Assembly: GCF_003610405.1 (NCBI RefSeq)
Contig: NZ_RAQC01000001.1
Span: 1,116,001-1,180,000, forward strand
Length of the DNA: 64,000 nucleotides
Direction: 5' to 3'
Origin: Microbacterium sp. AG238
GTDB taxonomy: Bacteria > Actinomycetota > Actinomycetes > Actinomycetales > Microbacteriaceae
The notes under the pieces are model-generated. The model had not been told where the DNA came from. It saw nothing but the letters and a program-made list of their open reading frames with translations, and searched no databases. Below, piece by piece: positions 35,095 to 44,509 of this stretch. The number at the start of each line of letters is the position of its first letter. The stretch's first letter is position 1. Made by a program: the position numbers and the translations under genes.

Positions 35095-35784
35095 GTGGAC
35101 ACAAATCCCACAGTCGATGAACTGCGGATGAACGAGATCCAACGGCTCGATGCGGCGGCCGCGACTACCGCGCGCGGCGACGCCGGGCGGGCGTTCGACG
35201 TGGTGCCCTGGCTCTCGCGGTCGATCGCCGAGGATGCGGCATCCGGTCGCTTCGCGCGCTGGTCGCGGTCGACCATCGTCGACGAGAACACCGGTTCGCC
35301 GGTGCTCGACCGTGCGGTGTTCGACCGGTTGCACGATCTCGCCGGCGAGCCGAGTGCCTGGCCGGTCGGGAACGCCGGCCTCCTCCACGTGTACGGCTAC
35401 CTGCTCTCGCTCACACCCACGCCGTACGGCCTGAAGCGCGAACGCTGGCTCGGCCCCGAGCTCGCCCGCGCGTTCGGGCTCGCCGATGACGCGTTCGCGC
35501 CCTGGGCGGACGGGCCGACGCTGCTCGAACGGGTCACGGATGCGGCGACGAGCCTGCTCCGCTCCCCCGCGGCGGCGCGATCCGAGGCCGACGGCGAGTA
35601 CGTCACCGTGCTGTCGGCATCCGCGGGTCCCGCGGCGCTCGTATACGCGCGTGTCGCCGACGACGGCATCCGCCTGGTGACGACCTTTCCCGTCGCGGAC
35701 GCCGCCGCCGTCCTGACCACGATCGAAGCGACTCCGCCCGCCCCCGGCGCCCCCTACCGCCTCCGCTGGAACGCCGCGCCCTGA
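35095..35784 (+). CDS. conserved protein of unknown function, divergent from the importer operon
   Basis: I do not recognise this 229-residue product. It has no signal peptide or membrane helix. Visible features are a Trp/Arg-rich central part (SGRFARWSRSTIVDENTGSP), a conserved-looking HVYGYLLSLTPTPYGLKRER, and a beta-rich C-terminal end. The GTG at 35095 or the ATG at 35128 could start it. Divergence from the HAD-PhnDCEE operon suggests a related metabolic role. Confidence 0.7.
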   Translation: MDTNPTVDELRMNEIQRLDAAAATTARGDAGRAFDVVPWLSRSIAEDAASGRFARWSRSTIVDENTGSPVLDRAVFDRLHDLAGEPSAWPVGNAGLLHVYGYLLSLTPTPYGLKRERWLGPELARAFGLADDAFAPWADGPTLLERVTDAATSLLRSPAAARSEADGEYVTVLSASAGPAALVYARVADDGIRLVTTFPVADAAAVLTTIEATPPAPGAPYRLRWNAAP

Positions 35785-35799
35785 GTCCCGACTCCTCCC

Positions 35800-35861
35800 G
35801 TCGAGTCGCCACGAAACGCGGGTCCGGGCCCCGCCGCATCCGCCGTTTCTGGCGAGTCGAC
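35800..35861. repeat. 62-bp palindromic intergenic repeat, copy 2
   Basis: The ends are GTCGAGTCGCCA and TGGCGAGTCGAC, with the same body as copy 1 except for three base differences. It lies between two converging genes, 15 bp after one stop and 15 bp before the other. Confidence 0.85.
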
Positions 35862-35876
35862 GGGATGCGGCGCCGG

Positions 35877-37361
35877 TCAGGACGGGGCGTGCGCCTCCAG
35901 GAATGCGTAGAGGTCGGTCGTGTCGACGCCCGGGAAGGCTCCCGTCGGAAGGGTCGCCAGCAGCGTGCGCGGGGTCTTCACATTCGGCCAGGCGGCGGAG
36001 CGCCACCGCTCCTCGAGATCGGCCGGCGCGCGCCGACAGCACACGTCGACCGAGTGCCGCGACACTCCGCGATGGGGCGTGTCGCGCCCGAGGAACCACT
36101 TCGTATCGTCGAACCGCACCCCGACGCTGACGGAGTGCGCACCCTCGCTCGAATGCTCGACGCGGGCCGTGCACCAGTAGGTGCCGTTACCGGTGTCGGT
36201 GTACTGGTAGTACGGGTTGAACCGGTCATCGACGTCGAAGACGGTGCGACTCGTCCACTCCCGGCAGCACAGCTGTCCTTCGATGGCCCCCAGGCGGTCG
36301 GTCGGGAAGTCGACGTCGTCGTTCTCGTACGCCTTGGTGATCGTGCCCGACTCGTGCACCTTGAGGAAGTGCACCGCGATGCCCAGGTGCTCGGTCGCGA
36401 GATTCGTGAACCGATGCGCGGCGGTCTCGTACGACACCGAGTACGCGTCGCGCAGATCCTCGATCGAGATCGCGCGGCGCTCCTTCGCCTCACGCAGCGC
36501 CGGTGCGGCATCCGCTTCGGGGATCAGGAGCGCGCCGGTGAGGTAGTTGGTCTCCACGCGCTGCCGGAGGAACTCGTCGTAGCTCGTCGGCTCGGTGTGC
36601 CCGAGGATGCGGCTCGACAGCGCCTGCAGCACCGCGGTGCGGGGATCGGCGGGGGTCGACGCGGAGAGACGACTCGACAGGTAGAGCCGCCCGTTGGCGA
36701 GGTCCGCGACGCTGCGGGTCGTCTGCGGCAGATCGGCGACGTAGTGGATGCTGAAGCCCAGATGACCCGCGATGTCGCTGGCGGTGCGCTGCGTCACAGG
36801 TCCGCCCGGGTGCCCGACCGCCGCGAGCAGCTCCCGCGCCTGCTGCTCCAACTCGGGGAAGTAGTTGTTCTGCGTCCGCATGAGGCGGCGCAGGGCGACG
36901 TTGGCGCGTCGGGCCTCTTCGGGGGTCGCCGCACGCTCGTCGTGCAGCCGCTCGATCTCGCCCTGCAGCGCGAGGAGGGCGCGCAGGACCTCGTCGGGCA
37001 CCGCCCGCGGGATGCGGAACGGCGCGATCCCAGCACTGCGGAAGGTCGGACCCCCCATCGCCCGGGCCACATCGATCTCGAGCGCGGCGCGAGGATCGAG
37101 CTCTTCTGATTCGAGCAGCGCGTCGAGCGAGGTCCCGAGTGCGCGCGCGATCGTCCGCAGCAACGAGAGCTTCGGCTCGCGGCGGCCGTTCTCGATCATC
37201 GAGAGCTGGCTCGGCGCCCGTCCGACGGCAGCGGCGAGGTCATCCAGGGTCATTCCGCGTCCGGTCCGGATCTGCCGGATGCGCCGGCCGATCGTGAAGG
37301 CGTCCATGTCCTCATCGTCGAGCGCCGACCCTGCGGCGGCGACGGCATCCTCGCGCGTCAT
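35877..37361 (-). CDS. ramB: RamB-like XRE regulator of acetate/glyoxylate metabolism
   Basis: A 494-residue regulator of the short-chain-fatty-acid (ScfR/RamB) family. An XRE-type HTH occupies about residues 24-78 ([20 protein letters not shown] then [14 protein letters not shown]). The central IrrE-like/DUF955 region lacks an HExxH. The C-terminal DUF2083 domain is Cys-rich ([26 protein letters not shown]). In Corynebacterium RamB represses aceA and aceB; here it is divergent from aceA with a perfect palindrome between, which fits that role. The ligand, probably an acyl-CoA or propionyl-CoA-related compound, is not shown by sequence. Confidence 0.85.
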   Translation of the reverse strand: MTREDAVAAAGSALDDEDMDAFTIGRRIRQIRTGRGMTLDDLAAAVGRAPSQLSMIENGRREPKLSLLRTIARALGTSLDALLESEELDPRAALEIDVARAMGGPTFRSAGIAPFRIPRAVPDEVLRALLALQGEIERLHDERAATPEEARRANVALRRLMRTQNNYFPELEQQARELLAAVGHPGGPVTQRTASDIAGHLGFSIHYVADLPQTTRSVADLANGRLYLSSRLSASTPADPRTAVLQALSSRILGHTEPTSYDEFLRQRVETNYLTGALLIPEADAAPALREAKERRAISIEDLRDAYSVSYETAAHRFTNLATEHLGIAVHFLKVHESGTITKAYENDDVDFPTDRLGAIEGQLCCREWTSRTVFDVDDRFNPYYQYTDTGNGTYWCTARVEHSSEGAHSVSVGVRFDDTKWFLGRDTPHRGVSRHSVDVCCRRAPADLEERWRSAAWPNVKTPRTLLATLPTGAFPGVDTTDLYAFLEAHAPS

Positions 37362-37383
37362 GGCGGGATTCTGTCACGAAAGC

Positions 37384-37403
37384 AGAAGATCGGCCGATCT
37401 TCT
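37384..37403. promoter_or_regulatory. perfect 20-bp palindrome in the ramB-aceA promoter region
   Basis: AGAAGATCGGCCGATCTTCT is exactly self-complementary with no spacer. It lies 22 bp upstream of the ramB-like start and about 90 bp before aceA, the position expected of a shared operator. A GAAAGC/AGAAGATC-rich flank adjoins it. Confidence 0.7.
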
Positions 37404-37492
37404 CCGCGGATCCGCCCGGGACAAGACCGCTCCTTCGCACACAGTGGTCTCCACGACGGGCAGAGCAGCCCGTTCCGACGAAGGAGACCGAG

Positions 37493-38800
37493 ATGACCAC
37501 GATTCCCGCTCCGGGTCCGCTGCGGCCCGGCGACCAGACCCAGACCGCTGTCGAGCTCGAGGAGCTGTGGCAGAACGACCCGCGCTGGGACGGCATCGAG
37601 CGCACCTACGGCGCCCACGACGTCATCCGGCTGCGCGGCTCGGTACGCGAGGACGCGACCCTCGCCCGCCGGGGCGCGGAGTCGCTGTGGAACCTCCTCC
37701 ACACCGAGGACTACGTCCGCGCGCTCGGCGCCTACACGGGCGGCCAGGCCGTCCAGCAGGTGCGCGCCGGCCTGAAGGCGATCTACCTCTCCGGATGGCA
37801 GGTCGCCGCTGACGCCAACCTCGCCGGTCAGACCTACCCCGACCAGAGCCTGTACCCCGCCAACTCCGTGCCCGCCGTCGTCCGGCGCATCACGAACGCG
37901 CTGCTGCGTCAGGACCAGATCGAGCACGCCGAGGGCGACCGCACCCGCGACTGGCTCGCTCCGATCGTCGCCGACGGCGAGGCGGGCTTCGGCGGTCCGC
38001 TCAACGCCTACGAGCTCGCGGCATCCCTCATCGCCGCGGGCGCGGCCGGCACCCACTGGGAGGACCAGCTCGCGAGCGAGAAGAAGTGCGGCCACCTCGG
38101 CGGAAAGGTGCTCGTGCCCACCGCCCAGCACATCCGCACGCTCAACGCGGCGCGGCTGGCCGGGGATGTCGCGGGCGTCCCCGCGATCGTCATCGCTCGC
38201 ACCGATGCGCTGGGCGCCGACCTCATCACGAGCGACGTCGACGAGCACGACCGTCCCTTCCTCACCGGCGAGCGCACGAGCGAGGGCTTCTACCGCACGC
38301 GCCCCGGAATCGACCCCGTCATCGCGCGCGGTCTGGCCTTCGCGCCCTACGCCGACCTGCTGTGGGTCGAGACCGGCGAGCCCGACATCGAGTTGGCCCG
38401 CGAGTTCGCCGCAGCCGTGCACGCCGAGCACCCCGGAAAGCTGCTCGCCTACAACTGCTCGCCGAGCTTCAACTGGAAACGGCACCTCAGCGACGCGCAG
38501 ATCGCCACGTTCCAGGCAGAACTCGCCGACCTCGGGTACCGGTTCCAGTTCATCACCCTCGCGGGATTCCACGCCGTCAACCACTCGATGTTCGAGCTCG
38601 CCCGCGGCTACGCCGATCGCGCCATGAGCGCCTATGTCGAGCTGCAGCAGGCGGAGTTCGACGCCGAGGCCCACGGCTACACCGCCACACGTCACCAGCG
38701 CGAAGCAGGCACCGGCTACTTCGACACCCTCTCGACGGCGCTCAACCCCGACAGCGCCACCCTCGCCCTGGCCGGATCGACCGAGGCATCCCAGTTCTGA
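37493..38800 (+). CDS. aceA: isocitrate lyase
   Basis: A 435-residue enzyme of typical bacterial length. The active-site signature KKCGH (197-201), in [19 protein letters not shown], contains the catalytic Cys199. Substrate motifs include [15 protein letters not shown] and [12 protein letters not shown]. It splits isocitrate into glyoxylate and succinate. A good ribosome site (AAGGAGA) precedes the ATG. It is divergent from the RamB-like gene and followed by aceB after 97 bp that hold repeat copy 3. Confidence 0.97.
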   Translation: MTTIPAPGPLRPGDQTQTAVELEELWQNDPRWDGIERTYGAHDVIRLRGSVREDATLARRGAESLWNLLHTEDYVRALGAYTGGQAVQQVRAGLKAIYLSGWQVAADANLAGQTYPDQSLYPANSVPAVVRRITNALLRQDQIEHAEGDRTRDWLAPIVADGEAGFGGPLNAYELAASLIAAGAAGTHWEDQLASEKKCGHLGGKVLVPTAQHIRTLNAARLAGDVAGVPAIVIARTDALGADLITSDVDEHDRPFLTGERTSEGFYRTRPGIDPVIARGLAFAPYADLLWVETGEPDIELAREFAAAVHAEHPGKLLAYNCSPSFNWKRHLSDAQIATFQAELADLGYRFQFITLAGFHAVNHSMFELARGYADRAMSAYVELQQAEFDAEAHGYTATRHQREAGTGYFDTLSTALNPDSATLALAGSTEASQF

Positions 38801-38809
38801 CCCCGCCCC

Positions 38810-38871
38810 GTCGAGTCGCCAGGAATTGCCGGTTCGGCACCCCCGACATCCGCGCATCCTGGCGACTCGAC
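38810..38871. repeat. 62-bp palindromic intergenic repeat, copy 3
   Basis: The ends are GTCGAGTCGCCA and TGGCGACTCGAC; the body is more divergent. It is the only copy between two genes in the same direction (aceA and aceB) and could attenuate aceB relative to aceA. Confidence 0.8.
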
Positions 38872-38897
38872 CGCGAACCTCCACAGGAGACGAGACC

Positions 38898-40583
38898 ATG
38901 ACCATTACAGAGACACACACCGAGACACACACCGAGACACCCGCAGAGACACGGCGGCGCGCCTGGACGAGGCCCGTCGCGGTGCAGACCCACGAACCCG
39001 CGATCGAGGTGCGCGGCGAGATGCACCCGCGCTTCGACGAGATCCTGACCCCCGATGCCCTCGACTTCGTCACGGCGCTGCACGACCGCTTCGCGGGGCG
39101 ACGCCACGACCGACTCGCCGACCGGATGCGGCGCCGCTTCGAGATCGGCAACGGCGTCGATCCCTCGTTCCGCAGCGACACGGCGCACATCCGCGAGGAC
39201 GATTCGTGGCGGGTCGCGGGCGCCGGCCCGGGCCTCGAGGACCGCCGGGTCGAGATCACGGGCCCGACAGACCCGAAGATGACGATCAACGCCCTGAACT
39301 CCGGGGCGGGGGTGTGGCTCGCCGACCAGGAGGACGCGACCTCGCCCACCTGGCGAAACGTCATCGGCGGGCAGCTGTCGCTGCGCGATGCGATCCGCGG
39401 CGAGCTCGAGCACACGGGCCCCGACGGGCGGCGGTACGCCGTCACCGCGGAGCGCACGCCGACGATCGTCATGCGCCCGCGCGGCTGGCACCTCACCGAG
39501 AGGCACCTCGCCTACACCGATCGCACGGGTCGCACCCTCGACGCGTCGGGGTCACTCGTCGACTTCGGCCTGTACGCGTTCCACAATGCTGTGCGGCTCG
39601 TCGAGAACGGCCGCGGGCCGTACTTCTACCTCGCCAAGCTCGAGTCGAGCGCGGAAGCGCAGCTGTGGGACGACGTCTTCTCGTTCACGGAGCGACGCCT
39701 CGGGCTGCCTCACGGCACGATCCGCGCAACCGTTCTGATCGAGACGCTTCCCGCGGCCTTCGAGATGGACGAGATCCTCTTCGCCCTCCGCGACCACTGC
39801 GCGGGCCTCAACGCCGGCCGCTGGGATTACATCTTCTCGATGATCAAGAACTACCGCGGTCGCGGGGCCCGGTTCGTGCTGCCCGACCGCAGCGCGGTCA
39901 CGATGACGGTGCCGTTCATGCGTGCCTACACAGAGCTGCTCGTGAAGACGTGCCACCGCCGCGGGGCGCATGCCATCGGCGGAATGAGCGCGTTCATCCC
40001 CAACCGACGGAACCCCGAGGTCACCCGGGCTGCGTTCGAGAAGGTCGCCGCCGACAAGCGGCGCGAGGCGGGCGACGGGTTCGACGGCACGTGGGTCGCG
40101 CACCCCGACCTCATCCCCGTCGCTCGCGCGGAGTTCGACGCCGTGCTCGGCGAGCGCCCGAACCAGCTCGACCGCCAGCGCGACGACGTCGAGGTCGCGG
40201 CATCCGAACTGATCGACTGTCACATCGGACTGCCGATCACCACGGCCGGGGTTCGCGCCAACGTGTCGGTCGCCGTGCGCTATCTCGAGGCGTGGCTGCG
40301 GGGCATCGGCGCCGTCGCGATCGACGACCTGATGGAGGATGCCGCCACGGCCGAGATCAGCCGCTCGCAGATCTGGCAGTGGATCCACCAGGACCGGACG
40401 ACGGATGACGGTAGGCCGATCACCCGAGAGTGGGTCGATGGGCTCGTCGACGATGTCCTCGCCGAGGTCGAGCGCCGCGACGACGACCGCTTCGACGACG
40501 CCGCCGCCCTGTTCCGCGAGGTCGCGCTGGGCTCGGACTTCCCCGCCTTCCTGACCCTCCCCGCCTACGCGAAGTACCTCTGA
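38898..40583 (+). CDS. aceB: malate synthase A
   Basis: A 561-residue malate synthase A, the short (about 60 kDa) type. The signature RDHCAGLNAGRWDYIFSMIK matches the family pattern [KR]-x-H-x2-G-L-N-x-G-x-W-D-Y. It condenses glyoxylate with acetyl-CoA to malate and so completes the glyoxylate shunt with aceA. The N-terminus carries a TETHTETHTETP repeat coded by two 12-bp GAGACACACACC units (38910-38933) plus partial copies, which may vary between strains. AGGAGA precedes the ATG. Confidence 0.96.
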   Translation: MTITETHTETHTETPAETRRRAWTRPVAVQTHEPAIEVRGEMHPRFDEILTPDALDFVTALHDRFAGRRHDRLADRMRRRFEIGNGVDPSFRSDTAHIREDDSWRVAGAGPGLEDRRVEITGPTDPKMTINALNSGAGVWLADQEDATSPTWRNVIGGQLSLRDAIRGELEHTGPDGRRYAVTAERTPTIVMRPRGWHLTERHLAYTDRTGRTLDASGSLVDFGLYAFHNAVRLVENGRGPYFYLAKLESSAEAQLWDDVFSFTERRLGLPHGTIRATVLIETLPAAFEMDEILFALRDHCAGLNAGRWDYIFSMIKNYRGRGARFVLPDRSAVTMTVPFMRAYTELLVKTCHRRGAHAIGGMSAFIPNRRNPEVTRAAFEKVAADKRREAGDGFDGTWVAHPDLIPVARAEFDAVLGERPNQLDRQRDDVEVAASELIDCHIGLPITTAGVRANVSVAVRYLEAWLRGIGAVAIDDLMEDAATAEISRSQIWQWIHQDRTTDDGRPITREWVDGLVDDVLAEVERRDDDRFDDAAALFREVALGSDFPAFLTLPAYAKYL

Positions 40584-40597
40584 CCCCCGGTCACCCC

Positions 40598-40659
40598 GTC
40601 GACTCGCCACGAAACGCGGATCCCGCACCCCACGCATCCGCAGTTGCTGGCGAGTCGAC
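40598..40659. repeat. 62-bp palindromic intergenic repeat, copy 4
   Basis: The ends are the perfect inverted pair GTCGACTCGCCA / TGGCGAGTCGAC. The body keeps AACGCGGAT pairing with ATCCGCAGTT. It lies between converging aceB and the lipoprotein gene. Confidence 0.85.
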
Positions 40660-40677
40660 GGAGAGAGGGATGGGGGG

Positions 40678-41718
40678 TCAGGGGGTGGGGAGGGCGGAGA
40701 GGAGGAGGGCGATCAGCTCGGGCGGAGCGGGCCGGGCCTGCAAGTCGGTGCCGACGACGCGCTGGCAGCCGTCGAGTTCGACCGTCACCGGCACCGGAGC
40801 GTCGCCGGCGCTCGTCGCGCGCGGGTGCACCACGACGAAACGGGATGCCGCCTCACCACAGTCCCGGGCCGCGGTAGGGCTGGCGGGGGCGGCGGCCGCG
40901 GCGGTGAACACCGCACGCGCCGATTCGGCGTCGAGCGAGAACACCCCGGCGAACAGGCCCCCATCGCCGATCACGCTCGGCGTCCCGGCTGGGGCGTCCA
41001 GGGCTTCGGGTGCGTCCGCCTCGTAGGCACACACCATCGCTTCGACGACGTCGACCGGCGCCTGCGCCTGCGCCTGCGCCTGCGCCTGCGCCTGCGCCTC
41101 GAGAGGCGTCCACCCGAGGATCTCGAGCGGGGCCACGCCGGCGCGCGTCGAGCAGCCCGCCGCCGTCGCCTCACGGAGCTCGACGCGCACGGCGTCCGAG
41201 AATGTACGGTCGACGACCTCGAGCCGAGCCAGGGCGGCGAGCGGCTCGTCCTCCTTCGGGCCGCCGCACGCGGTCAGCGGGAACGACAGCGGCGCGAAGC
41301 GGCCCGCCGCATCCGTCGCCCAAAGAGCGCGGAATCCGTACCCGACGGCCGGGCAGACCTCTGCCGGACCGGGGTCGCTGGGCGCCGCCATCGCGTCGAG
41401 GAACTCCGACAGGTCGCCCTCGTAACGAACGATCTCGGTTCCGGCGATGACGCCGTCGGCATCCTCGCGCGTCACCCCGTTTGCGCACTCCAACACCGCC
41501 ACGGCCTCGAACGCTCCCGGGAGAAGACCGGCACCGGCAGGCGGATCGGCCGTGAACTCCGGGCACGAGATCGTGTCGGAAACGGTCGCGACGTCACGGA
41601 TGGGCGGCGGCCCGAAAGGGATCGCCGCGCACCCCGCCAGCGACAGCACCAGCGCACCGCCCGCAGCCGCCGCAGTAGCAGCCGGCATCCACCTCCGCAT
41701 CCCGACCCGCACCCGCAT
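40678..41718 (-). CDS. putative lipoprotein with AQ repeat
   Basis: A 346-residue protein with a twin-charged N-terminus and a lipoprotein signal ending LAGC (Cys30), so it is probably anchored on the outer face of the cytoplasmic membrane. The mature part has several paired cysteines (SCPEF, CPAVGY, TACGG, GCSTRAG, CAYEAD, DCGEA, GCQRV) and alternates beta-like segments with Ala-rich helices. Near residues 208-220 an AQ repeat is coded by seven GCGCCT units. No enzymatic motif is visible; a surface or binding role is possible. Confidence 0.7.
   Translation of the reverse strand: MRVRVGMRRWMPAATAAAAGGALVLSLAGCAAIPFGPPPIRDVATVSDTISCPEFTADPPAGAGLLPGAFEAVAVLECANGVTREDADGVIAGTEIVRYEGDLSEFLDAMAAPSDPGPAEVCPAVGYGFRALWATDAAGRFAPLSFPLTACGGPKEDEPLAALARLEVVDRTFSDAVRVELREATAAGCSTRAGVAPLEILGWTPLEAQAQAQAQAQAQAPVDVVEAMVCAYEADAPEALDAPAGTPSVIGDGGLFAGVFSLDAESARAVFTAAAAAPASPTAARDCGEAASRFVVVHPRATSAGDAPVPVTVELDGCQRVVGTDLQARPAPPELIALLLSALPTP
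41058..41099. repeat. hexanucleotide tandem repeat inside the lipoprotein gene
   Basis: Seven perfect GCGCCT units (plus strand) encode alternating Ala-Gln on the minus strand. Because the unit is six bases, changes in copy number would keep the frame and only lengthen or shorten the linker. Confidence 0.9.
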
Positions 41719-41810
41719 CCGGCTTCTCCCCCGTCGTCCCTCGCACCCACGCTAGAACAGCCCCCGATCCCCCACGTGACGACCGCGTAACGATCGTCTC
41801 GGGTGCAGGG

Positions 41811-42446
41811 TCAGGGAAGCAGGCCGCGCTCCAGCGCGAGGGTCACGGCTCGGGTGCGACCGTCGACGCCGAGTTTGTCGTACACGCGCAGCAGATGCGT
41901 CTTGACCGTCGACTCGCCGATCCCCAGCTGCACCGCGATCTGCTTGTTGCCGTGCCCCGCCGCGACGAGGCGCAGCACGTCCGTCTCGCGCGGAGTGAGA
42001 GCGGATGCCGCGGCCTCGGGTTGCCGCATCCGTTCCACCAACCGCACCGCGACGGCCGGCGAGAGAGCGGTCTGCCCGGCGGCGACCGACCGGATGCCGG
42101 CCACGATCTCCTCGCGCGGCGCGGCCTTCAGCAGATACCCGCTGGCTCCGGCCTCGATCGCGGCGAGGATCTGGTCGTCGCTCTCGTAGGTGGTGAGGAT
42201 CAACACCCGCTGGCCCGCGCCGCCGTCGCGCGCCGCCACGATGCGTGCCGTGGCCGCGACGCCGTCGAGCACCGGCATCCGCAGGTCCATGAGGACGACG
42301 TCGGGACGCGTCTCGCCGGCGAGGCGGACGGCCTCGCCCCCGTCGGCGGCCTCCGCGATCACATCGAACCCGGGCTCGTCCGCGAGCAGACCGGCCAGAC
42401 CCGACCGGACGATCGGGTGGTCGTCGGCGATCAGCAGGCGGATCAT
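41811..42446 (-). CDS. NarL/LuxR-type response regulator
   Basis: A 211-residue response regulator. The receiver domain has IADDHPIVRSGLAG, the phosphoacceptor Asp in VVLMDLRMPVLDG (about residue 55) and a conserved Lys in YLLKAAPREE. The C-terminal LuxR HTH reads LTPRETDVLRLVAAGHGNKQ then IAVQLGIGESTVKTHL. Its partner kinase is the overlapping upstream gene (ATGA). Its target may be the adjacent ABC exporter. Confidence 0.92.
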   Translation of the reverse strand: MIRLLIADDHPIVRSGLAGLLADEPGFDVIAEAADGGEAVRLAGETRPDVVLMDLRMPVLDGVAATARIVAARDGGAGQRVLILTTYESDDQILAAIEAGASGYLLKAAPREEIVAGIRSVAAGQTALSPAVAVRLVERMRQPEAAASALTPRETDVLRLVAAGHGNKQIAVQLGIGESTVKTHLLRVYDKLGVDGRTRAVTLALERGLLP

Positions 42447-43618
42447 GCCCGCACCCCCATGGGAGCCCGCGGCGCGGTCGGCGCGGGCAACCGGATCGAC
42501 AGGGTCGTCCCCGCACCCGCCGCAGCGGCGACCTCGACGGTGCCGCCCGCGAGCGCCACCCGATCGCTCATGCCGTCGAGGCCGTAGCCGGTGCGCGGGG
42601 ACGAGACGTCGAACCCGCGCCCGTCGTCCTCGACGACCAGCCGAAGGGCGCCGTCCTCCTCACCGGAGAGCGACACCGTGACCCGTGCGGCTCCCGCGTG
42701 CTTGCGCACATTGGCGAGCGCTTCCTGCAGGCAGCGCAACGCGACGACCTGGGTCTCGCGATCGGTTCCGGATGCCGTGTCGACGACGGAGATCTCCAGC
42801 CCCGTGTCGGCGCGGAAGCGTTCCGCGAGTCGTTCGACCGCGGCACCGAGCACGGGGTCGGCGGGGACGGCGGCGGTCCGCGCGACGATGGCGCGCGCCT
42901 CGGTGAGCGCGTCACGGGCGGCCACCTCGAGGCGCTCGACCGCCGCGGTGGCACCCTCGACGTCGCCCGTTCGCGAGCGCCGTCCGGCCTGTTCGGCGAG
43001 CATGACGATCCCGGCGAGGGTCTGCGCGAGGGTGTCGTGGATCTCACGGGCCAGATGCTCGCGCTCGTCGGCGGCGCCCTTGTCACGGCTGAGTGCCTCG
43101 ACCTGCTGCTGCGCCCGCGAGAGCTCGTCGAGCAGACGCGCACGCTCCGTGCCGTACGCGGCGATCGCCGAGATCCACCACCCCATCGCGATCGAGAACG
43201 CCGCCGAGAGCACCGCCACCACGGTGGCCTCCAGCAGGGCGTCGGGAGCGAAACCGAAGCCGCCGGCGTACCCGACGAGCATCCCCGCGCCGACCAGAAG
43301 CGATCCCACGACACCGTCACGCCGCAGCGGGGCGAAGATCCAGACCAGCGGATACACGATGACCTGCATCGTCGCGAGGGAGACCTCGCCGAAGGTCATC
43401 GCCGCGATCGAGACCGTCGCGACGGCGAGGAACACCGCGAACCGCCGGGGATCCTCCGCTCCGGCGGAGGGCCGTGCGAAGAGATACGCCGCGAGCAGGA
43501 GCACCAGGCCCGCGACCGCCCACGGCAGCCGGGCCGTCTCTCCCGCGGCCGCGAGGATGCCGACGCCGAGGGCGAGCACGACACCGACGGCAACATCCAC
43601 CCAGCTGCGACTGATCAC
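42443..43618 (-). CDS. sensor histidine kinase (HisKA_3 family)
   Basis: A 391-residue kinase. About five or six membrane segments (residues 10-150) precede the DHp region, where LAREIHDTLAQTLAGIVMLA provides the phosphorylated His. The HATPase domain contains RCLQEALANVRKHAGAARV and VEDDGRGFD with TGYGLDGMSDR. The membrane-integrated sensor type with a LuxR-type partner resembles envelope- or antibiotic-sensing systems (LiaSR/DesKR-like); the stimulus is unknown. It lies 15 bp from the ABC permease gene. Confidence 0.92.
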   Translation of the reverse strand: MISRSWVDVAVGVVLALGVGILAAAGETARLPWAVAGLVLLLAAYLFARPSAGAEDPRRFAVFLAVATVSIAAMTFGEVSLATMQVIVYPLVWIFAPLRRDGVVGSLLVGAGMLVGYAGGFGFAPDALLEATVVAVLSAAFSIAMGWWISAIAAYGTERARLLDELSRAQQQVEALSRDKGAADEREHLAREIHDTLAQTLAGIVMLAEQAGRRSRTGDVEGATAAVERLEVAARDALTEARAIVARTAAVPADPVLGAAVERLAERFRADTGLEISVVDTASGTDRETQVVALRCLQEALANVRKHAGAARVTVSLSGEEDGALRLVVEDDGRGFDVSSPRTGYGLDGMSDRVALAGGTVEVAAAAGAGTTLSIRLPAPTAPRAPMGVRA

Positions 43619-43633
43619 GACACCATCCTGCCC

Positions 43634-44509
43634 TCAGCGGATGCGGGCGCGGATGCGGGCGGCGGCGAGCACCGTGAACGCGACGGCAACCACAGCCAGG
43701 ACGACCGCCGCGACCCAGACCGGTACGGTCGCCGTCCCCACCTGAAGGTCGAGTCCGTAGATCCGGCTCAGCTCCTCGACTGCGCCGGGAGCGCCGCTCG
43801 CGAGGCGATCGAGCGGATCGACGGCGAACTCGCGTCGGACGAGCATCGCCGATTGGGCGAACGGGAGGACGCCGACGGCATCCCGCACCGCGTCGGGGAA
43901 CGAGCCGACGGGGATGTACGCCCCCGCGACGAAGCCGGTCAGGGTTCCGACGAGCGTCGACAGCCCCGAGTACGAGCCGCTCGTGCGCAGGAACGACACC
44001 ACGAACGCCCAGAGCGCCGTGTACGCCGCCACCGAGAGCACGGTCCACAGCACGATGCGGGTGATCTGTCCGGCGTCGGGCAGGGTGCGGCCGGTCAGCC
44101 CGAGGTAGGCGAGGGCCACGACGAGCACGATGAGCGTGGTGATCAGGCCGATGATGAACGCCGACCCGAGATACCCGAGCACGAGCTGCGCGCGACGCAC
44201 GGGTGAGACGAGGAAGTCGCGGAACCGTCCGGTCGCGGCGTCTTCGACGAAGGTCGACAGCGCACCGAGCGGGGTCGTGACGGCGGCGACGGCGACGACC
44301 CCGGCGAACATCCACGAGTCGACGAAGTCGCGGGCCGCATCGGCGTCGAACCCCGGCGTCGCCGCGAGCGAATCGACCTGCATCTGCCCGAGGAACAGGG
44401 CGTACAGCAGGAACACCACGAGGGCCCCGGTAAGAGAGAAGAACACCCCGAGCGGGTCTCGGTAGAACAGCCGGAGATTGCGCCCGACGTAGGCCTGCAC
44501 GGTCTTCAT
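43634..44509 (-). CDS. ABC-2 type exporter permease
   Basis: The 291-residue product has six hydrophobic segments of the ABC-2/DrrB type. TTPLGALSTFVEDAATGRFR then DFLVSPVRRAQLVLGY is the signature loop, and FVAGAYIPVGSFPDAVRD the post-helix motif. It pairs with the ATPase (ATGA overlap) to export a drug, lipid or polysaccharide. Confidence 0.88.
   Translation of the reverse strand: MKTVQAYVGRNLRLFYRDPLGVFFSLTGALVVFLLYALFLGQMQVDSLAATPGFDADAARDFVDSWMFAGVVAVAAVTTPLGALSTFVEDAATGRFRDFLVSPVRRAQLVLGYLGSAFIIGLITTLIVLVVALAYLGLTGRTLPDAGQITRIVLWTVLSVAAYTALWAFVVSFLRTSGSYSGLSTLVGTLTGFVAGAYIPVGSFPDAVRDAVGVLPFAQSAMLVRREFAVDPLDRLASGAPGAVEELSRIYGLDLQVGTATVPVWVAAVVLAVVAVAFTVLAAARIRARIR

Noticed and set aside
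37493..40583. Methylcitrate-cycle reading of the aceA-like gene
   Set aside because: The KKCGH active site and the adjacent malate synthase fit isocitrate lyase, not methylisocitrate lyase.
41058..41099. Possible CRISPR-like repeat
   Set aside because: The units are contiguous six-base repeats with no spacers and lie inside a coding frame; the CTGCCCCG tract at 63095 likewise has no spacers.
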